A stretch of 45,921 nt of DNA. It comes from Chlorobiota bacterium. Lineage in GTDB: Bacteria; Bacteroidota; Ignavibacteria; OLB7. The notes under the pieces were generated by a model. It saw only the letters and a list, made by a program, of their open reading frames with translations, was not told the DNA's origin and searched no databases. Location of the stretch: the NCBI GenBank assembly GCA_021296135.1, contig JAGWAZ010000009.1, positions 20,530 to 66,450 of the forward strand, given 5' to 3'. Position numbers and translations under genes: made by a program. Below, piece by piece: positions 7,364-16,400 of this stretch. Every line of letters starts with the position of its first letter. Within the stretch, counting starts at the first letter, position 1.

Positions 7364-7924
7364 TTATCCTGCTGGACCTGTATTCTCATTCTCATCTACA
7401 GCAACCGGTGCGGGTGGCTGAATCACCGTACTACAATTTTTGCAGGTGCGTGCATCTTCGTTGGCCCAGAAAGCATCGAAGACAGGTTTGAGTTGTGTTG
7501 TAATGTCGGTTAACTGCAGGAAATGCTCATGAAGCTTCTCCCCGCAGTTCTCACAGTACCAGACAAAGCCGTCAAGCTCGCCCTCATTCCGTTTCCGCTC
7601 CACAACCAACCCGATCGTGTTTGCCGGGCGTTGTGGCGAGTGCGGGATCCTAGGAGGGAGCAGGAAGACATCACCTTCTTTGATGTGGACATCTCTGAAT
7701 TCACCATCTTCAACGATCTTCAATGTAATGTCCCCTTCGACCTGATAGAAGAACTCCTCGCTCTCATCAACATGATAATCTTTGCGTGAGTTTGGTCCAC
7801 CGATGACCATGACTATAAAGTCAGGATTTTCCTCCTTCCAGAGCTGGTCATTACCGACCGGTGGTTTCAGCAGATGACGATGTTCGTCGATCCATTTGTG
7901 CAGATTAAATGATGTAAGTGACAT
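7364..7924 (-). CDS. 3-hydroxyanthranilate 3,4-dioxygenase
   Basis: An Fe(II) cupin dioxygenase that opens the ring of 3-hydroxyanthranilate to give 2-amino-3-carboxymuconate semialdehyde, the substrate of the next gene. The metal ligands His51 (YHVDESEEFF), Glu57 and His95 (RIPHSPQRP) and the substrate-binding Arg47 and Arg99 all sit at the positions known for the bacterial enzyme. A second, rubredoxin-like iron site is present as CENC (124-127) and CKNC (161-164), typical of the prokaryotic form. The length of 186 residues is standard. It lies 53 bases upstream of the ACMSD gene in the same operon. Synonyms are haaO and nbaC. Confidence 0.97.
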   Translation of the reverse strand: MSLTSFNLHKWIDEHRHLLKPPVGNDQLWKEENPDFIVMVIGGPNSRKDYHVDESEEFFYQVEGDITLKIVEDGEFRDVHIKEGDVFLLPPRIPHSPQRPANTIGLVVERKRNEGELDGFVWYCENCGEKLHEHFLQLTDITTQLKPVFDAFWANEDARTCKNCSTVIQPPAPVAVDENENTGPAG

Positions 7925-8061
7925 AGTAGTAGATTGGATAGTGGTTAGTAGATAGTGGTTTTAAAACTTAGTGTCTGAACGTTCGGTCGTGAACGATTAG
8001 GTCGATAGCCGTAGTCCGGTCCGTAATATCCTGATTCTGTTTGCCTCGTGAAAATCGAACT

Positions 8062-8850
8062 TTACTCTCCACTCGCAACACGAAACTCCACACTCCCCAA
8101 CTCGTCAACCATTGCCCGCACATGATTTCCTTTGTTAAGCGCCACCGCAGCAGTTGCTCCTCCGGCAAGGACTATCTGCCCGGCTTTCAGTCCCTGACCC
8201 CTTAGGGACGCCATGCGTAGAAGTTCAACAAGCGAGCGAAGCGGATGCTCGTAGATGGCCGAACTGTTCCCGATCTGTACTGGTTGTCCGTTGATCTCCA
8301 TTACAATTCCCAGGTTACCGAGGTTGACGTCGTCGATTTTCCTGACCCTTGAACCGAGAACAAAACCAGAGGCGGACGTGTTATCGGCGATAACATCTGG
8401 AAGAGTAAACTTGAAATCACGGTAGCGACTGTCAATGATTTCCAATGCAGCGCAGACTCCCTCAACTGCTTCGGCTGCTTCCGCATCAGTAACCCGGCCT
8501 TCGATGTTCTTTCCTATAATAAACGCAATTTCCGGCTCAACTCGTGGATGACATCGTCCTTCAAGTTGAATTGTACTTCCGTCGTTGATAATCATCCGGT
8601 CGGTTAACCGACCATAGATCGGTTCATGTACACCGACTTGCTCCATCTTGTCCCGACTTGTCAATCCCATCTTCATACCGACCAGCTTTTCGCCGCGGTC
8701 GAGACGCTGAGCTATCGAAGCTTCCTGAATTGCATACGCATCTGCAACATTGATCTGTGACGTCTTTTGCGTCAGTTGTTCGATTCTCTCCCCACGGGAG
8801 GCTGCTGTATCAACCAGGGCGGCAAGTTCCCTTATACGCTGTTCGTTCAT
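8062..8850 (-). CDS. 2-oxo-3-hexenedioate (4-oxalocrotonate) decarboxylase / 2-keto-4-pentenoate hydratase family
   Basis: A 262-residue member of the fumarylacetoacetase-like hydratase/decarboxylase family. Key segments are GMKMGLTSRDKM, the acidic metal site VEPEIAF with a later LEIIDSRYRDFKF, and IYEHPLRSLVELLRM. In the 2-aminomuconate branch of the kynurenine pathway, 4-oxalocrotonate released by the deaminase is decarboxylated to 2-oxopent-4-enoate; this is the likely job here (equivalent to nbaG/dmpH). The family also contains hydratases with near-identical motifs, so the context decides. It is the first gene of the minus-strand cluster and is divergent from the RodZ-like gene. Confidence 0.88.
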   Translation of the reverse strand: MNEQRIRELAALVDTAASRGERIEQLTQKTSQINVADAYAIQEASIAQRLDRGEKLVGMKMGLTSRDKMEQVGVHEPIYGRLTDRMIINDGSTIQLEGRCHPRVEPEIAFIIGKNIEGRVTDAEAAEAVEGVCAALEIIDSRYRDFKFTLPDVIADNTSASGFVLGSRVRKIDDVNLGNLGIVMEINGQPVQIGNSSAIYEHPLRSLVELLRMASLRGQGLKAGQIVLAGGATAAVALNKGNHVRAMVDELGSVEFRVASGE

Positions 8851-9074
8851 GTGTTCTATGCTTGTTGAAGCAATTCAGGGAATATAAGGGTGTTATGAAA
8901 TCTGAGGAAGATAGTAGTCACAGAGAAGATATGCAGAACAATGCTCCTGATTATATGCTATATGCTTTTATTCCCGCTCGAATCCCTCTTTCGTAGAATT
9001 CATTATCTTCAAGAAACACCACGGTCTGTTTGTCATAGAGATCTATTAAAACCTGTTGACCATTCTGGCCGACT

Positions 9075-10091
9075 ATGAGTATCGGCGAGCGCCTGCGTAC
9101 AGCCCGCGAGGAGCGGGGAATTTCGCTTGAAGATATAGCGCGAACAACATTTATCCGCGTTTATCATCTTGATGCTATCGAGCGAGACGATTATTCTTCG
9201 ATACCCCCCTCCCGCCTGTTCTATTTTGTGCGTGATTATGCACGAACTCTCGGGGTGAACCCGGAAGATCTCCTCTCGGAACTACCTCAGGCGTCAACAC
9301 CGTCAATTCCACCAGTAGCTTCTGTTCCTGAAGGATCTCAGGCACAGCCAAGACAAATAGAGAAAGGTGAGAGTGATGGTCAGGATTCGGAGTCCACGGT
9401 TATTTCGGTCTCCTCTACTCTGGATCTTGATGACACATCAAAGCGCCGTAGTCCCCGCTATAGGCCAATTGATCAGGGAAACCCGGTTCTTGCGCGAGCA
9501 TTAATGACCGTTTCTCTTATCCTTCTCGTTGGACTTGGTATCTACTATCTTACGGGAGGGTTCGATGGTTCCGATGATTCCTCATCTATGCCAGTAGAAG
9601 ACGATTCTGCTTCACCAACTCGCATTCTCTCAAGACCGGAAGGGCTGGATATGCCTGAAGGGGAAGATACGTTTGATGGTGACAGTCTTGTTCTACAAGG
9701 ACGTTTTGTTGCCAAGGCCTGGTATAATATCAAGATAGACGACAGGCGGGAAGAAGAAAACACCTTGGATAGTGGAGAGACCAGAACCTGGAAGGCAGCC
9801 GAAAAATTCTCTATATCGATTGGTAACGCCGGCGGTGTTGAATTGACGCTTAATGGAAAACCGATAGGGACGCTTGCTCCCCCTGGAAAATTAATTCGCG
9901 GAAAGATAATTACTGCAGAAGGGGTGGATGGAGGAACCAACACGGCTTCTCCCACATCAACAACCACAAACCAGTCACGGCGACGATCGTCATCACGTCC
10001 AAGGAGGAACGGAACTGAGCAGCAAGAAGGAGAGATTCGTCGTCCAGAACCTGAAAAAACAGAACCGCGTGAAGCGGTTGAAGTGGAATAA
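9075..10091 (+). CDS. RodZ-like helix-turn-helix / DUF4115 membrane protein
   Basis: The architecture is that of the bacterial morphogenesis protein RodZ: an N-terminal cytoplasmic HTH_25 domain (about residues 3-68, starting IGERLRTAREERGISLEDIA), a Ser/Pro/acidic linker, one transmembrane helix (about 141-160, ALMTVSLILLVGLGIYYLT) and a periplasmic DUF4115 beta domain (about 205-290, with WYNIKIDD and LNGKPIGTL). A polar Arg/Ser/Glu-rich tail follows. RodZ links the MreB cytoskeleton to the elongation machinery. Distant members of this HTH-TM-DUF4115 family may have other roles, so I leave the symbol empty. Its 3' end converges on the broken phytoene synthase. Confidence 0.88.
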   Translation: MSIGERLRTAREERGISLEDIARTTFIRVYHLDAIERDDYSSIPPSRLFYFVRDYARTLGVNPEDLLSELPQASTPSIPPVASVPEGSQAQPRQIEKGESDGQDSESTVISVSSTLDLDDTSKRRSPRYRPIDQGNPVLARALMTVSLILLVGLGIYYLTGGFDGSDDSSSMPVEDDSASPTRILSRPEGLDMPEGEDTFDGDSLVLQGRFVAKAWYNIKIDDRREEENTLDSGETRTWKAAEKFSISIGNAGGVELTLNGKPIGTLAPPGKLIRGKIITAEGVDGGTNTASPTSTTTNQSRRRSSSRPRRNGTEQQEGEIRRPEPEKTEPREAVEVE

Positions 10092-10144
10092 AAGGATAGG
10101 AGTTATAAAGCAACGATCTTCTTCGGCTACAATCCTTGCAGCCC

Positions 10145-10732
10145 CTAGAGCGTAACCCTTTCAAGCCAGAGTTGAGGAATACTCAGGAATTTTCTGGGGA
10201 AGGGGACAAAGGCATGTTTGGAGAAGACATCATAATTGTTCCTTTCAATGGCGTTAAGAATACCTGAGTAGTTGTGACTCATCAGCTTTACCGTCAAACG
10301 GCCCTCCGGTTCCAACAATGGTATCCCGAGATTAGCAGAGGCAGAGTATCGCCGTGCTCTATCGATCTGGAATCGTATGAACTCACGAAAGCTTGGCGTG
10401 ATCTTCCCTTCAATCAATTTCCATTTAGCCAATCGGTATGCCTCTAACTCTTCCAGGGACAGATAGATACGATTGTTGGCAACATCTTCTCCGATATCCC
10501 GCAGAATGTTTGTCAACTGCATGGCAATACCAAGATCGACTGCTCGGGAATCTCCATTCCGATCAACGTATCCAAATCTGCGTATCGGCAGAAGGCGTAG
10601 ACCGCATAGCAGGCAGTTTGCTTTGGCTTGTTCAGAAAGCGCGAAGCAAAGTAGAACGTGCAGGCATGGGTTGCCGCAGGCATGGGTTGCCGTCACAATT
10701 CGGCAATGTTCATAGGCCGCTTCAATTGTCAT
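10145..10732 (-). pseudogene. Phytoene/squalene synthase (CrtB-like), internally deleted
   Basis: The two ends of a head-to-head prenyl synthase are present. The N-terminus MTIEAAYEHCRIVTATHA and the C-terminal half from AVDLGIAMQLTNILRDIGED, including the second aspartate-rich motif, are in register. Between them, an exact 16-bp tandem duplication (10660-10691) shifts the frame. Removing one copy restores CTFYFASRFLNKPKQTACYA and YAVYAFCRYAD, the expected helix of the family. After CRYAD about 100 residues, including the first aspartate-rich region, are missing, with the junction near 10575-10581. The deletion happens to return the frame, so a misleading 200-codon reading frame stays open. 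The product cannot be a working synthase. This suggests recent loss of a carotenoid or hopanoid/squalene step. Confidence 0.88.
10660..10691 (+). repeat. Exact 16-bp tandem duplication in the phytoene synthase pseudogene
   Basis: The unit GCAGGCATGGGTTGCC occurs twice without spacer (10660-10675 and 10676-10691). It adds 16 bases and so shifts the reading frame by one. Deleting one unit restores the conserved phytoene synthase helix in the original frame. Confidence 0.95.
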
Positions 10733-10980
10733 AGGAGTCAGTATGATTCCACGTGTAAGCAAACGAAGTTCCTGATGATCTTGACGGTGCAGATTGTATC
10801 TTTCCCTTTCTTCTGATAATGACGTATAGTCTCATAATGAAACCCAAAACACTGTTAAAAAGTGTCCGCAAATAAATTTTCCCGTGACAATAATTCAGTA
10901 GGATAATGATGACGCCGGTATAGAGAAGGTCAAAAGCATTGGCTACACATCCCGATCCCAAAGTCCCTTACAGAGTTGAT

Positions 10981-12342
10981 ATGGCCAAAACACGAACAAA
11001 ATATGTGTGCAACGAGTGTGGTGCATCATCTCCACGATGGTTAGGGAAATGCCCGAATTGCGGGGCGTGGGAAAGCTATGTAGAAGAACGGGTTGCCAGC
11101 GAACCTCCGGCTAAAGCTCGTGGTGCGCGATCGAGTGCTACATCGGCTAGTGTAACTCCCCTTAATGAGGTTACTGTCGAGGAGACCACACGAATTGGGA
11201 CCGGGATTCAGGAATTTGATCGGGTTCTTGGCGGAGGCATTATACCCGGTTCGATTATTCTCGTAGGCGGGGACCCGGGCGTCGGGAAATCCACGTTGAT
11301 GGCACAAATGTGTACCGATCTTGGTCGCAGAACCCTCCTCTACGTGACAGGTGAGGAATCACTTCGACAAGTAAAGTTACGGGCAGAACGACTTGGAGTC
11401 GATACTCCCTCTCTCCTTCTCCTTGCAGAGACAAATCTTGAATTGATCACCGATGCAATTGGAACGGTCCGGCCGGAGGTTGTCGTTGTTGATTCAATTC
11501 AAACGATCTATCATCCTCGAATTGAATCAGCCCCTGGCTCAGTCTCACAAGTACGCGAATGTACAGCCATGCTGATGCGTCTTGCCAAGGATCGGGGAAT
11601 CGCCATTTTCGTGGTCGGTCATGTTACGAAGGAGGGAGCAATTGCCGGACCAAAAGTCCTGGAACACATGGTGGATACGGTCTTGCAATTTGAGGGGGAG
11701 CGGACTCATCTTTACCGAATTCTTCGAACAACGAAGAACCGGTATGGCTCAACGAACGAGATTGGGGTCTTTGAAATGAGTGAGAAGGGGCTGGAGCAGG
11801 TTGCCAATCCGAGCGCACTCTTCCTTTCAGAGAGGAACTACGGTGCCAGTGGCTCGGCTGTAGCAGCCACCATGGAGGGGACGCGACCAATTCTGGTTGA
11901 AGCGCAGGCGTTGGTAACTCCCACGAGCTATGGTGTACCGCAACGGACCGCAACCGGGTTTGACTACAAGCGACTTCAGATGTTGTTGGCTGTTCTTGAA
12001 AAACGTCTTGGGCTACGTCTTGGTGAACACGATGTCTTTGTCAACATTGCGGGGGGAGTTCGTGTGGATGATCCAGCGGTTGATCTTTCGGTTGCTGCTG
12101 CGATCGTCTCCAGCTTCCGAGAAATTCCGACAGATTCGAGAGCCGCAATTATTGGCGAGGTTGGTCTTGGAGGAGAAATTCGAGGTGTCGCTCATGTTGA
12201 TAGTCGAGCTGCCGAAGCGGCAAAGCTTGGTTTTGAGACGGTGGTGATGCCATTGGTCAACCTGAAAAAGATCGCACGTCGCGAAGGGGTTAACTTTCTT
12301 GGAGCTGTAGAAGTTGCTGAAGGGATTAACGCGGTGTTCTAA
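10981..12342 (+). CDS. radA: DNA repair protein RadA (Sms)
   Basis: A branch-migration ATPase that processes recombination intermediates with RecA. I start at ATG 10981 (MAKTRTKYVC), where RadA normally begins; the frame is open to TTG 10939. The domains in order are a C4 zinc finger (Cys10, Cys13, Cys24, Cys27) with the RWLGKCPNCGAW signature, a RecA-like core with Walker A GGDPGVGKST (about 96-105), the RadA-specific KNRYG motif, and a C-terminal Lon-protease-like domain with VNIAGGVRVDDPAVDL. The length of 453 residues is standard. All motifs look intact. It is followed by a TerC gene after a 93-base spacer of GAGTC-rich simple sequence. Confidence 0.97.
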   Translation: MAKTRTKYVCNECGASSPRWLGKCPNCGAWESYVEERVASEPPAKARGARSSATSASVTPLNEVTVEETTRIGTGIQEFDRVLGGGIIPGSIILVGGDPGVGKSTLMAQMCTDLGRRTLLYVTGEESLRQVKLRAERLGVDTPSLLLLAETNLELITDAIGTVRPEVVVVDSIQTIYHPRIESAPGSVSQVRECTAMLMRLAKDRGIAIFVVGHVTKEGAIAGPKVLEHMVDTVLQFEGERTHLYRILRTTKNRYGSTNEIGVFEMSEKGLEQVANPSALFLSERNYGASGSAVAATMEGTRPILVEAQALVTPTSYGVPQRTATGFDYKRLQMLLAVLEKRLGLRLGEHDVFVNIAGGVRVDDPAVDLSVAAAIVSSFREIPTDSRAAIIGEVGLGGEIRGVAHVDSRAAEAAKLGFETVVMPLVNLKKIARREGVNFLGAVEVAEGINAVF

Positions 12343-12400
12343 GGAGTCGAAGAGTCGAGAGTCAAGGGTCGAGAGTCGGGGTCAATCTGTCAACTATCCT
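12343..12400 (+). repeat. GAGTCGA/GAGTCAAGG simple repeats
   Basis: The spacer after radA contains several imperfect copies of GAGTCGAGAGTCAAGGGTCGAGAGTC-type sequence. Related GACTC/ACTCGA-rich sequence lies at 6249-6320 next to the inverted-repeat-bounded element. It is intergenic low-complexity sequence; function is unknown. Confidence 0.55.
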
Positions 12401-12435
12401 CGTTCTATCATTAACAGTAGTACTAACTGAAGATC

Positions 12436-13224
12436 ATGATTGAATTCTTTTCTGATCCTACTGTCTGGGCTGGCCTTGCAACGCTGACCTTGATGGAGGT
12501 TGTCCTCGGGATCGACAATATCATCTTTATCTCTATTCTCGCCGCAAAGCTCCCTCGTGATGAGCAGCACCATGCTCGTTTTGTAGGACTAAGTCTTGCA
12601 GCGATAACACGTATCATGATGCTTCTCGGTATCTCCTGGCTTGTTGGACTGGTTGAGCCGTTATTTACTCTTTTCGGACATTCATTTTCAGGCCGAGATT
12701 TGATTCTGCTTAGTGGTGGTCTTTTCCTTGTCTACAAGGCCGTTAAGGAGATTCATGAGAAGCTGGAGGGTGAGGAGGATGCTTCGGAGGAGGCCAAGGG
12801 ACGAGTCACGTTCCTGGGAGTTATGACGCAGATTATCCTGCTCGACATTATTTTCTCTCTTGATTCGATCATTACGGCTGTTGGTATGACCGATAAATTG
12901 GCGGTGATGATTATTGCGATGGTGATTGCTCTGATCATCATGATCTGGGCAGGGGCACGACTTGGGGATTTTGTGCTGAAACATCCGACGGTGAAGATGT
13001 TAGCGCTCGCCTTTTTGCTCTTGATCGGTGTTTCCTTGACGGCCGAGGCATTCCATAGCGAGGTTCCTAAAGGATATATATACTCGGCAATGGCTTTCAG
13101 TGTTCTTGTGGAGGGGTTGAATCTTATAGCAAAGAAGCGGAGAGAGAGGAAAAAAAGGATGAAAGTTGAGCCAATTCATCTGAAACAGAATGTGGTAGGG
13201 ATGAACATCGGGAAGGAGGGATAG
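12436..13224 (+). CDS. TerC family integral membrane protein
   Basis: A 262-residue polytopic membrane protein of the TerC/Alx superfamily, which is linked to manganese export, metal loading of exported enzymes and tellurite resistance. Membrane helices alternate with the conserved acidic signatures GIDNIIFI (residues about 25-32, first repeat) and FSLDSIITAVGM (second repeat), which include the intramembrane aspartates expected to bind metal. A charged loop (about 111-124, EGEEDASEEAKGR) separates the two halves, and the C-terminus is a basic KKRRERKKR tail. It lies downstream of radA on the same strand. The exact substrate cannot be told from sequence. Confidence 0.92.
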   Translation: MIEFFSDPTVWAGLATLTLMEVVLGIDNIIFISILAAKLPRDEQHHARFVGLSLAAITRIMMLLGISWLVGLVEPLFTLFGHSFSGRDLILLSGGLFLVYKAVKEIHEKLEGEEDASEEAKGRVTFLGVMTQIILLDIIFSLDSIITAVGMTDKLAVMIIAMVIALIIMIWAGARLGDFVLKHPTVKMLALAFLLLIGVSLTAEAFHSEVPKGYIYSAMAFSVLVEGLNLIAKKRRERKKRMKVEPIHLKQNVVGMNIGKEG

Positions 13225-13398
13225 TGATTGATAAGGGCCGGGTAAAGATTAGCGACCGGACGAAATAAATCCCTTGCATACACGGAACAAACCCCGTATT
13301 CTTTTGGTTCCTGATGGAGAGAGGCTGCGGGTTGACTCAATGCAATTTGAAGGTACGTTTTATTGCTTAACAGGTACTGATTACAAAATTGAGCGTTC

Positions 13399-13413
13399 GC
13401 GTCTGTAAGACGC
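13399..13413 (+). other. Small hairpin in the sprA leader
   Basis: GCGTC and GACGC form a perfect five-base stem around TGTAA, about 40 bases ahead of the first possible SprA start. It has no U-tract. It may affect translation or be chance. Confidence 0.3.
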
Positions 13414-13453
13414 ATCGGCTTATTCGCATTGCTTCGCCTATCTTTATGGTGCG

Positions 13454-16400
13454 GTGAGTAGCGAAGGGAGCTCTTTGTATATATGTTTAAGTTTGGAACT
13501 GTTGAGCAATAGAAGATCATCCATACGAACCCTGATTGCAGGGACTTTTGCGACATCAACCCTGATGTTTCTGTCCTGCTCAATCCTTTCTACCTACGGG
13601 CAGACCGATACGACATGGCAGGAGCCGGTTGTGCCGGTTATGACGCATCCCCGTATACCTCTTTCTCCGTTGACCGATCCCTTTCCATACGGAGCCTATC
13701 AACATCGTATAGAGTTTGATTCGTCAAGCGGGAATATCGAGCTGTATGAAGAATTGCTCGGTATACCTTACGGTCAATCCCGAACGCTAACTCTTGAGGA
13801 ATATATCCGTCGTCGGCAGGAAGAGGAGCGGCAGCGCATGTGGGAGGAGCGAGCACAGCAGTATAGAATGTACGCTCCCGACGAACAGGATAGTGGACTA
13901 ACGCCAAAAGCCCTCCTCGATTCTCTCCTTGCAGGTGGAGGTCCTCCTTCTATCAAGATACCATTGCCCTCAACATTTAGAGGACTCTTTGGCGATCCTA
14001 CCGTCGACATCAATGTCAACGGAAGCGTTGGGTTGCAGGCTGGGTTCCAGGTGGACAAGAATAACCTCACGTCGATTAACTCTCTCGGTTCCACACAGGC
14101 AGCCCCCTTCTTTGATCAGAACATCCAGGTCTCAGTGACCGGCAAGATCGGTAACAAGCTGAAGTTGAGTACCGACTTCGATACCCAGAGAGCATTCGAT
14201 ATTGATAATCAACTCAATATCAGGTTCGGTGGGCAGGGGACAGAGAACGATGATGCGATCATCCAGTTCGTTGAAGCAGGCAACGTATCGATGCAAACGC
14301 CAAGCACACTGATTGGAGGAAGCCAGACGCTCTTTGGTGTGAAGACCGGTATGAAGTTCGGCAAGCTTCTTCTCACAAGCATCCTCTCACAGAAGCGAGG
14401 AGAGCGTCGTGTAGTTAAGGTTTCAGGCGGTTCTGTCAGAAACATGATCTGCATAAAACCCTATGAGTATGCCCGGAATCACTTCTGGCTCGATACGACC
14501 TACAAAACGTTTTACGACGATTATTATGCGAATACTCCCCCTTCGGCAACTCCCCGGATGGCTCGATTCAAGATCACAGATATTGAGGTCTACGAGCAGG
14601 TGAAAGACGGGGCCGCACCCTCACAGTTCGATGCAGTTGCTTATGCCGATCTTGAACCTATTCCGGCCGGAAGCCGATACAGCGACGCGTTGCGTGCTCC
14701 TTCCACCAGTGCCGGTAGTGGTGTTGTGCAGCGTGGTTCGTTTATCCGACTGGAGAAGGGCCGTGGCTTTACCTACAACGCACAGCTCGGCACTGTCACT
14801 ATTCGCTCCCTTCAACGGGATAAGTTCTATGCGGTTGCCTATCGTACTGCGGATGGGCAGGCTCATGGCGAGCTGTCGAATACCCGACCTGACAGCAATA
14901 CGGTAGCAGTGTTGAAGTTGATCTATGTCAACAACATGCAACCGAGCTTTACTACTCTCTGGTCGCGGCAGATGAAGAACATCTATCAGATGCAGGGTGT
15001 ACGGAACGTTGATCTTGACAACTCGACGATACGTATCACCTATGGCATTCCACCCGACACAAGCGAGGTCTTCGGTGTAGAAGGGGGCAAGCGCATTGTA
15101 GAAGTTCTTGGTGTCGATCGCGTCAACACTTCCAATCAGGCAATACCTGATGGTGTTTTTGATATTCGTGTTGCCGACTACTTTAATTCCGTAACCGGAG
15201 AGGTGATTTTTCCCTCAACCGAGCCGTTCCGCAAACAGTTACGTGAGAAGCTTGGTCCAGGCGCTGAGTCGTTTATTCTGAATTCAATCTACGATCAGAC
15301 ACGTGATGAAGCCCAGCGCGATACACGTGTTGGCAATTATTCAATCTGTGGCGAGATTGCAGGTACCGGCGGTAGCCGGATTTCTCTTGGTACGTTCGGC
15401 GTTGCTCCAAACTCGGTTCGTGTCTTCAAGAATGGTGAGGCACTGACCAAAGGGGTTGATTATCGTGTTGATCCGATTGTCGGTCGGGTTACTCTTATCT
15501 CACCCAGAGCCAACGCAGGATCGGGTGAACTGGAGATTGAGTTCGAACAGAACGATCTCTTCACTACTTCGGTGAAAACGCTTGTTGGATTGCGCGCCGA
15601 TTATGATCTCTACACAAAACGTCGCGTTAAATCCAAGCTTGGTATGACGCTGATGCGCTATAGCCAGTCGTTGCCAACCGACAAGATCCAGATCTATGCG
15701 GGAGAGGAACCGGTTCTGAACACCGGTATCGGCTTCGATGGAGCTGTTAATTACGAAGCGCAATTCCTGACCGATTTTGTCAATGCTATCCCCTTTATTG
15801 AGACCGATGAAAAGTCCGAGATCACCTTTAGCGGTGAGTGGGCGGCCATGCTTCCAGAAGCAAAGACACAGCAAGAGTTGATCGACATCGACAGAGGTCG
15901 AAACGTAGCGTACATTGATGACTTTGAATCCGGGGCCAAGCGGCAGATTCAGCTTGGCATCAATTATACACTCTGGCATCATGCAAGCCCGCCGGTCGAC
16001 AACGATCTTGGAGTCGATGATACGACACGAGTCGAGAACAAAGGACTCTTCTGGTGGTATAATATCTCTCCATCACAGACACGAACGGATGAAATCTGGC
16101 CAAACCGTGATGTGTTGAACGATGCGTCGACGTCATCGGTTCTTGACGTTCTTTTCGATCCGAACCGTCGTGGCATCTACAATCCGAATCCAAACTATGT
16201 GAATGCGCCACCACTGAATGAGTCATGGGGTGGTATAATGCGTAGTCTCTCTTTCTTTACAACGAATCTGAACGAGGAGAACATCGACTTCATCGAGATC
16301 ACGCTTGATGCCCGGGAGTTTGATCCGAACACAACAAAGGTCTATCTCGAACTTGGACAGATATCTGAGGATGTGATCCCGAACTTCAGTCTCGATACGG

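Noticed and set aside
10939-10980. Upstream TTG start for RadA
   Set aside because: The extension ATHPDPKVPYRVD is not part of the family and the ATG at 10981 gives the normal RadA N-terminus.
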